This document shows positions 59,130 through 64,000 of a stretch of DNA of 64,000 nt, piece by piece; within the stretch, counting starts at the first letter, position 1; every line of letters begins with the position of its first letter. Under the pieces are notes generated by a model that made no database searches, was not told the DNA's origin, and saw only the letters and a list, made by a program, of their open reading frames with translations. The stretch spans positions 1 through 64,000 of the forward strand of contig JAFNUD010000073.1 in NCBI GenBank assembly GCA_017384225.1, read 5' to 3'. Source of the stretch: Paludibacteraceae bacterium (GTDB lineage: Bacteria; Bacteroidota; Bacteroidia; Bacteroidales; Paludibacteraceae). A program made the position numbers and the translations under genes.

Positions 59130-59164
59130 CGAAAAGAAATATTTTTAAAATAAAGCATACTAAA

Positions 59165-59197
59165 TTTGCGTATGTGCAATTTTTGTAGTACCTTTGC
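59165..59197 (+). promoter_or_regulatory. Promoter of the carboxyltransferase/serC operon
   Basis: TTTG at 59165-59168, a 20-base spacer, then TACCTTTGC at 59189-59197. The leader is about 75 bases. Confidence 0.8.
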
Positions 59198-59278
59198 ATG
59201 ATAATTGTATGAAGATCATTAAAACGTTTTATCAAAATAGTAAAATTAAGTTGAACCTTATAAAAACATAGATATATC

Positions 59279-61195
59279 ATGGCTAAAAAAGAAATTCAAT
59301 TTTCCCTCGTCTATCGCGACATGTGGCAAAGTAGTGGTAAATATGTACCACGCAAAGATCAATTGGCGAAAATCGCACCTGTTATCATTGATATGGGCTG
59401 TTTCGACCGTGTTGAAACCAACGGTGGCGCAAGCGAGCAAGTCAATCTGCTCTATGGAGAGAATCCTAACCAAGCTGTCCGTACCTTCACCAAACCTTTT
59501 AATGAGGTAGGTATCAAGACCCATATGCTTGACCGTGGTCTCAACGCATTGCGTATGAACCCTGTGCCAGCGGATGTGCGCAAGTTGATGTACAAGGTGA
59601 AGCATGCGCAAGGCGTAGATATTACTCGTATCTTCTGCGGTCTGAACGACCCTCGTAATATTATCCCCTCTATCAAATGGGCAAAAGAGGCTGGCATGAC
59701 TGCACAAGCGACTATGTGTATTACTTATTCTCAAGTACACAACGCAGAATACTATATCAACCTCGCTGAAGAACTCATCGCTAATGGCGCACAAGAAATC
59801 TGCTTGAAGGATATGGCAGGTATCGGTCGTCCTGCGATGTTGGGTACAATTGTTGCGGCTATCAAAGAGAAACACCCTGATATCATTATTCAATACCATG
59901 GGCACTCTGGTCCTGGTTTCTCTGTAGCCAGCATGTTGGAGGTTGCTAAAGCTGGTGGTGACGTGTTGGATGTAGCGATGGAGCCACTCAGTTGGGGTAT
60001 GGTTCACCCAGACGTGATTACCATCCAATCTATGCTCAAGGACGCAGGTTTCCTTGTGAAAGATATCAATATGAAGGCCTACATGGAGGCTCGTTCGCTT
60101 ACCCAAGAGTTTATCGACGACTTCCTCGGTTACTGGATTGATCCTCGTAACTCCAAGATGACCTCTCTGCTCGTAGGTTGTGGTCTTCCTGGTGGTATGA
60201 TGGGGTCGCTCATGGCTGACCTCAAGGGTATGCATGCGGCTATCAATGCTAATCTTACCAAACGTGGCAAAGCGGCTCTCAGCGAGGACGAATTGCTTGT
60301 AGAACTCTTCGACGAAGTACAACGTATCTGGCCTATGCTTGGTACGCCATGTCTCGTGACTCCATTCTCACAATATGTGAAGAATGCTGCCCTGATGAAC
60401 CTTTATAGCAAGTCCATGGAGGAGAAACCATTTACACGCATGGATCCTGCTATGTGGGGTATGATCCTTGGCAAGTCAGGTAAGTTACCAGGTACATTGG
60501 CTCCTGAGATTATTGAGCTTGCCAAAGAGAAACAAATGGAATTCTATACCGATGACCCACAAGCCCTCTATCCTGATGTATTGCCACAGTTCATTGCTGA
60601 GATGGAGAAGAACGGTTGGGATCGTGGTCAAGACGATGAGGAACTCTTTGAGTTCGCAATGCACGAGAAGCAATACCGCGAGTATAAATCAGGTCAAGCC
60701 AAAGAGCAATTCAACAAGGATCTCTTTGAGCGCATGGAGAAAGCTGCTCAAGCAGGCCAACCTGTTAAGTTCCTCTCTGCAGCAGACAAACGCGCTATCC
60801 TGCACCCTAATGCTGAGCCATTGGAGGCAACTCTATCGGGCAAAGTCATGTGGGAACTCGACTTCAATGAGGATAGCAAAGCTCCTGCTTTGGGTACATT
60901 CTACAAGCAAGGTGATGTGGTTTGCTACCTGCAAACACCTCACGGCATCGAGCCTATCCGTGCTTACTGCCACTGCCGTGTAGTTTCTATCGAGAAAGAG
61001 CAAGGTGCTACTGCTGTTAAGGGAGATGCGCTCTGCTGGCTAGAAAAGGCTGACCTTGTAGAAGAGGTGGTTGAGAATGTTAAGGATGCGGCTAAGAAAG
61101 TCAAAGACGCTATCAAAGAGGCAGTTAAGAAAGCCGACACCGAAATTATTGCGGGCAATGATAGTAAATGGAAAATGACGAAAAACCATAAATAA
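59279..61195 (+). CDS. Oxaloacetate decarboxylase alpha/pyruvate carboxylase B homologue lacking the biotin lysine
   Basis: 638 residues. The carboxyltransferase domain is intact: LVYRDMWQS (Asp ligand), the catalytic Lys in CLKDMAG, and the metal site in YHGHSGPGFS. The PYC/OADA conserved domain follows (about 300-470). The C-terminal lipoyl/biotinyl-like domain starts at about 517 (ATLSGKVMWELDFN), but GDVVCYLQTPHGIEPIRA replaces the usual E-A-M-K-M, so His 555 stands where Lys should be. The tail is Lys/Ala-rich. It could work with a separate BCCP, or have a changed role. It is co-transcribed with serC (3 bases apart). Confidence 0.85.
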   Translation: MAKKEIQFSLVYRDMWQSSGKYVPRKDQLAKIAPVIIDMGCFDRVETNGGASEQVNLLYGENPNQAVRTFTKPFNEVGIKTHMLDRGLNALRMNPVPADVRKLMYKVKHAQGVDITRIFCGLNDPRNIIPSIKWAKEAGMTAQATMCITYSQVHNAEYYINLAEELIANGAQEICLKDMAGIGRPAMLGTIVAAIKEKHPDIIIQYHGHSGPGFSVASMLEVAKAGGDVLDVAMEPLSWGMVHPDVITIQSMLKDAGFLVKDINMKAYMEARSLTQEFIDDFLGYWIDPRNSKMTSLLVGCGLPGGMMGSLMADLKGMHAAINANLTKRGKAALSEDELLVELFDEVQRIWPMLGTPCLVTPFSQYVKNAALMNLYSKSMEEKPFTRMDPAMWGMILGKSGKLPGTLAPEIIELAKEKQMEFYTDDPQALYPDVLPQFIAEMEKNGWDRGQDDEELFEFAMHEKQYREYKSGQAKEQFNKDLFERMEKAAQAGQPVKFLSAADKRAILHPNAEPLEATLSGKVMWELDFNEDSKAPALGTFYKQGDVVCYLQTPHGIEPIRAYCHCRVVSIEKEQGATAVKGDALCWLEKADLVEEVVENVKDAAKKVKDAIKEAVKKADTEIIAGNDSKWKMTKNHK

Positions 61196-61198
61196 ATC

Positions 61199-62287
61199 AT
61201 GAAAAAATACAATTTTAACGCAGGACCAAGTATCCTGCCTGCTGAAGTTATTAAGCAAACAGCTGAAGCTGTTATCGATTTTCAAGGCGAGGGTTTGAGT
61301 ATTTTGGAAATCTCTCACCGTGCTAAGTATTTTCAACCAGTTCTCGATGAGGCAGAGGCGTTGATGAAAGAGCTTCTCGGTATTCCAGAGGGTTACCGCG
61401 TGATTTTCCTCGGTGGTGGTGCGAGCATGCAATTCTGCATGGTACCTTTCAACTGCCTTGAGAAGAAAGCTGCTTACCTCAATACCGGTGTATGGTCAAA
61501 GAAAGCTATTAAAGAGGCTAAGGCTTTTGGTGAAGTGGTAGAAGTTGCTACTTCTGCTGCGGACAACTTTACCCATATCCCTATGGATTTTGAGGTGCCA
61601 CAAGATGCTGATTATTTGCATATTACTACCAATAATACCATCTATGGCACCGAGATTAATGACGAGAAATTGAAAGTTATCTACGAGAAGAAAGGCAATG
61701 TACCTTTGATTGCAGATATGTCGTCTGACATTTTTGCTCGTCCTATTGATGTAAGCCAATACGATATGATTTACGGTGGCGCACAGAAGAACCTTGCGCC
61801 TGCGGGTGTAACTTTCGTTATCGTGAAAGAGGCATTGCTCGGTAAGGTGAGTCGTTATATCCCAACCATGCTTGACTATCGCACACACGTTGAGAACGGC
61901 AGTATGTTCAATACTCCTCCTGTATTGCCTATCTACACCGCATTGCTCACGCTGCGCTGGTTGAAAGCTAATGGTGGTCTTGAGGCTGCGCTCAAACGCA
62001 ATATTGAGAAGGCAGAGGTGATTTACAAGGCAATTGACGAGAGCAAGATTTTCGAGGGTACTGCTAAGGCAGAAGACCGCTCATTGATGAATATTTGCTT
62101 TGTTTTGAAGCCAGAATATGCTCACTTGCAAGACGACTTCTTTAAGTTTGCTACCGCTAAGGGTATGGTGGGTATTAAGGGACACCGCTTGGTAGGTGGT
62201 TTCCGTGCAAGTACTTACAACGCATTGCCACTGGAAAGTGCGGAGGCATTGGTAGCGTGCATGAAAGAGTATGAGGCACAGCTATAA
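61199..62287 (+). CDS. serC: Phosphoserine aminotransferase
   Basis: A 362-residue class V PLP aminotransferase converting 3-phosphohydroxypyruvate to phosphoserine (serine synthesis; also pyridoxine synthesis). The start [14 protein letters not shown] is diagnostic, the PLP Lys is in [11 protein letters not shown] (about residue 195), and the phosphate-binding [10 protein letters not shown] is near the end. It follows the carboxyltransferase gene by 3 bases and is closed by the terminator at 62308-62342. Confidence 0.97.
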   Translation: MKKYNFNAGPSILPAEVIKQTAEAVIDFQGEGLSILEISHRAKYFQPVLDEAEALMKELLGIPEGYRVIFLGGGASMQFCMVPFNCLEKKAAYLNTGVWSKKAIKEAKAFGEVVEVATSAADNFTHIPMDFEVPQDADYLHITTNNTIYGTEINDEKLKVIYEKKGNVPLIADMSSDIFARPIDVSQYDMIYGGAQKNLAPAGVTFVIVKEALLGKVSRYIPTMLDYRTHVENGSMFNTPPVLPIYTALLTLRWLKANGGLEAALKRNIEKAEVIYKAIDESKIFEGTAKAEDRSLMNICFVLKPEYAHLQDDFFKFATAKGMVGIKGHRLVGGFRASTYNALPLESAEALVACMKEYEAQL

Positions 62288-62307
62288 TGTGATTCTCTTA
62301 TAAAAAG

Positions 62308-62342
62308 CGAACCGCAGGATATTCTCCTGCGGTTCGTCTTTT
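62308..62342. terminator. Bidirectional terminator between serC and ftsY
   Basis: CGAACCGCAGGA, a 5-base loop, then TCCTGCGGTTCG and TCTTTT, with AAAAG on the other side. It serves both converging genes. Confidence 0.9.
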
Positions 62343-62347
62343 ATAAA

Positions 62348-63304
62348 TTACTGGATTTGTAATAGCGACTTTACAAACTCTTCTCTATCAAATACTTGTA
62401 AATCGGTCATCTGTTCTCCTAATCCGATGTATCGTACAGGTATTTTAAACTGATCGCTGATGCCAATTACTACGCCACCTTTGGCTGTACCATCTAGTTT
62501 GGTGATTGCCAACGAACTAACTTGTGTGGCTTTGGTAAATTGTTTGGCTTGCTCAAAAGCATTTTGTCCAGTGCTACCATCTAAGACGAGCATTACATCA
62601 TGAGGTGCATCTGGAACTACTTTTTGCATCACGTTCTTGATTTTTGTGAGTTCGTTCATCAGGTTGATTTTGTTGTGCAAACGTCCTGCGGTGTCAATCA
62701 GAACTACATCCGCATCATTAGCTTTTGCACTGGATAGTGTATCAAACGCTACACTAGCAGGATCGGATCCTTGTTGTTGTTTGATTACAGGTACGCCTAC
62801 GCGCTCTCCCCAAATACATAGTTGCTCCACAGCGGCTGCGCGGAAAGTGTCGGCTGCACCCAAATATACTTTCTTACCTGCTTGCTTATATTGGTGTGCT
62901 AGTTTGCCGATAGTGGTAGTTTTGCCTACACCATTTACGCCTACTACCATAATCACGTATGGCTTGCAAGGTAATGGATCTGAAAAATCCAACACTTGCA
63001 TAGAATTGTTTTCTGCCAATAGCGATGCGACTTCGTCCACCAAAATATGATTGAGTTCGGCAGTTCCAAGGTATTTATCTTTCTTTACACGCTCTTGTAG
63101 TCGCTCTATAATACGCAGTGTGGTTTCCACACCGACATCGGAGGTGATGAGCGCCTCTTCCATATTGTCAAGAACTTCATCATCAATAGTAGTCTTACCT
63201 GCTACTGCACGACTAATCTTGCCCCATACCGATTCTTTTGATTTCTCTAATCCCTTGTCTAGGGTTTCTTTTTTCTCTTTTCCAAATAATCCAAAAAATG
63301 CCAT
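62348..63304 (-). CDS. ftsY: Signal recognition particle receptor FtsY
   Basis: A 318-residue SRP-type GTPase that docks ribosome-nascent-chain-SRP complexes at the membrane. An N-domain (about 20-95) is followed by G1 GVNGVGKTTTIGKLA (about 118), the DTAGRLHN motif, the TKLDGTAKGG G4 region and the final GLGEQMTDLQVFD. It lacks the acidic A domain of E. coli FtsY, as is usual outside the Proteobacteria. It follows the epimerase gene by 21 bases. Confidence 0.96.
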   Translation of the reverse strand: MAFFGLFGKEKKETLDKGLEKSKESVWGKISRAVAGKTTIDDEVLDNMEEALITSDVGVETTLRIIERLQERVKKDKYLGTAELNHILVDEVASLLAENNSMQVLDFSDPLPCKPYVIMVVGVNGVGKTTTIGKLAHQYKQAGKKVYLGAADTFRAAAVEQLCIWGERVGVPVIKQQQGSDPASVAFDTLSSAKANDADVVLIDTAGRLHNKINLMNELTKIKNVMQKVVPDAPHDVMLVLDGSTGQNAFEQAKQFTKATQVSSLAITKLDGTAKGGVVIGISDQFKIPVRYIGLGEQMTDLQVFDREEFVKSLLQIQ

Positions 63305-63325
63305 TACGTTGCGTTGTTTAATTGA

Positions 63326-64000
63326 TTAAACATCCAAATCTTCATATACAGAATTTTTGCTTTTAAATTCAGGGACAATTTGTTTCATCAATCTTACAGT
63401 AGGGAAGACCTTTCCATGCTTAGCTAAAGTAATTAAATTGTCCACATCTTGTGCTACTCTTTTATAATCATACTCACGAACTTTTGCTACAAGAATTTTT
63501 TTATTCTTTGTAGGTATTGTTGTTTCTTTTTGATTTAGCAATTCTTCGTATAGTTTCTCACCAGGGCGTAATCCTGTATAGGTAATTTTAATATCTTTTC
63601 CAGGCTCAAAACCAGCTAAACGAATCATGTTTTTTGCTAAATCAGCAATTTTGACAGGTTGTCCCATGTCAAAGCAGAATATTTCACCTCCATTGCCTAA
63701 CGTAGCTGCTTCTAAGACTAGGCAACTAGCTTCTGGAATAGTCATAAAATAGCGAATAATATCAGGGTGGGTTACCGTGATAGGACCTCCTGCTGCTATT
63801 TGCTTTTTGAAAAATGGAACGACAGAACCGTTACTACCCAATACATTACCAAAACGTGTGGTGATAAATTTTGTACAATTGGCATCTTCTTTTACCTGTT
63901 GCAAGAATAGCGATTGCACGTAGATTTCAGCAATACGCTTTGAAGCACCCATTACATTAGTAGGATTCACTGCTTTATCAGTGGATACCATTAAAAAGCG
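63326..64000 (-). CDS. Polysaccharide-biosynthesis nucleotide-sugar dehydratase/epimerase (CapD/PglF-like), 3' part only
   Basis: The frame enters from the right edge ([13 protein letters not shown]) and ends at 63326, so about 224 C-terminal residues are visible. [18 protein letters not shown] and [15 protein letters not shown] are hallmarks of CapD/FlaA1/PglF enzymes (SDR fold, 4,6-dehydratase or 5-epimerase). [15 protein letters not shown] near the end is also typical. The membrane and cofactor-binding N-terminal part lies outside the window. It shares a transcript with ftsY. Confidence 0.88.
   Translation of the reverse strand, partial: RFLMVSTDKAVNPTNVMGASKRIAEIYVQSLFLQQVKEDANCTKFITTRFGNVLGSNGSVVPFFKKQIAAGGPITVTHPDIIRYFMTIPEASCLVLEAATLGNGGEIFCFDMGQPVKIADLAKNMIRLAGFEPGKDIKITYTGLRPGEKLYEELLNQKETTIPTKNKKILVAKVREYDYKRVAQDVDNLITLAKHGKVFPTVRLMKQIVPEFKSKNSVYEDLDV

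Noticed and set aside
59258..60322. 354-codon frame antisense to the carboxyltransferase gene
   Set aside because: It lies wholly opposite a conserved gene with biased codon use, is rich in His, Arg and Cys as shadow frames are, and has no recognisable motif.

Overview
The window is chromosomal DNA from a member of the Bacteroidales (Bacteroidota). The main evidence is the promoter type. About twenty intergenic regions carry the Bacteroidota housekeeping-sigma pattern, a TTTG/CTTG-like -33 box, a spacer of about 20 bases, and TA(C/A/T)(C/T)TTTGC, on one or both strands. Gene content agrees: GSCFA, DUF4494, an Lnb-type DUF4105 protein, an N-terminally extended NusB next to YajC and YbbR, C10 and C1 peptidases, and several large secreted proteins whose C-termini resemble type IX secretion (T9SS) sorting domains. 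A gut or oral anaerobe near Paludibacteraceae/Prevotellaceae is plausible, but I cannot fix the family. No rRNA, tRNA or CRISPR array was found.

Layout. (1) 1-1176: a toxin-antitoxin-like pair and the start of a DUF3791-like gene at the edge. (2) 1225-5871: a 1454-residue secreted multidomain protein and a 44-residue peptide gene. (3) 5900-10187: an accessory island. It holds two unrelated P-loop NTPase genes (PF01637-type and AAA_14/DUF4143-type), two 93-95 % identical structured direct repeats of about 180 bp, an inverted fragment of the same repeat, 23-bp iterons upstream of the DUF4143 promoter, a 177-bp element with inverted termini, and an orphan promoter. This is the most unusual part of the window. 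(4) 10188-19599: era, a C10 peptidase with tandem repeats, an unknown membrane protein, rpsA with a long repeat-rich leader, and a PagL-like deacylase with a Crp/Fnr regulator. (5) 19736-28039: a GT2 glycosyltransferase with an unknown helical partner, then an M23 peptidase, YgiQ, a metallophosphoesterase/beta-propeller fusion and dnaX. (6) 28239-34328: rubredoxin-mtaB, PAP2, a Spy-like protein, a LolC/E-type permease, GSCFA and a C1 peptidase. (7) 34430-39695: gltX, an AI-2E-type transporter, hemW and rarA. (8) 39913-43607: an outer-membrane barrel and a 905-residue cysteine-repeat secreted protein behind an attenuator-like leader. (9) 43675-53516: a 10-kb leftward run from nusB to a HAD phosphatase, including rpoN and an envelope trio (PAP2-like, Lnb-like, alkaline phosphatase). 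(10) 53749-64000: CotH, a thioredoxin lipoprotein, ferritin, a radical SAM/UbiA pair, an oxaloacetate-decarboxylase-alpha homologue whose biotin lysine is replaced, serC, ftsY and a truncated nucleotide-sugar epimerase gene.

Across regions, two patterns recur. Clusters of mini-palindromes and short repeated words fill many intergenic gaps. In addition, three conserved housekeeping genes (gltX, mtaB, rarA) carry in-frame insertions built from similar repeat-like words. Family names rest on motifs read by eye and not on database searches.
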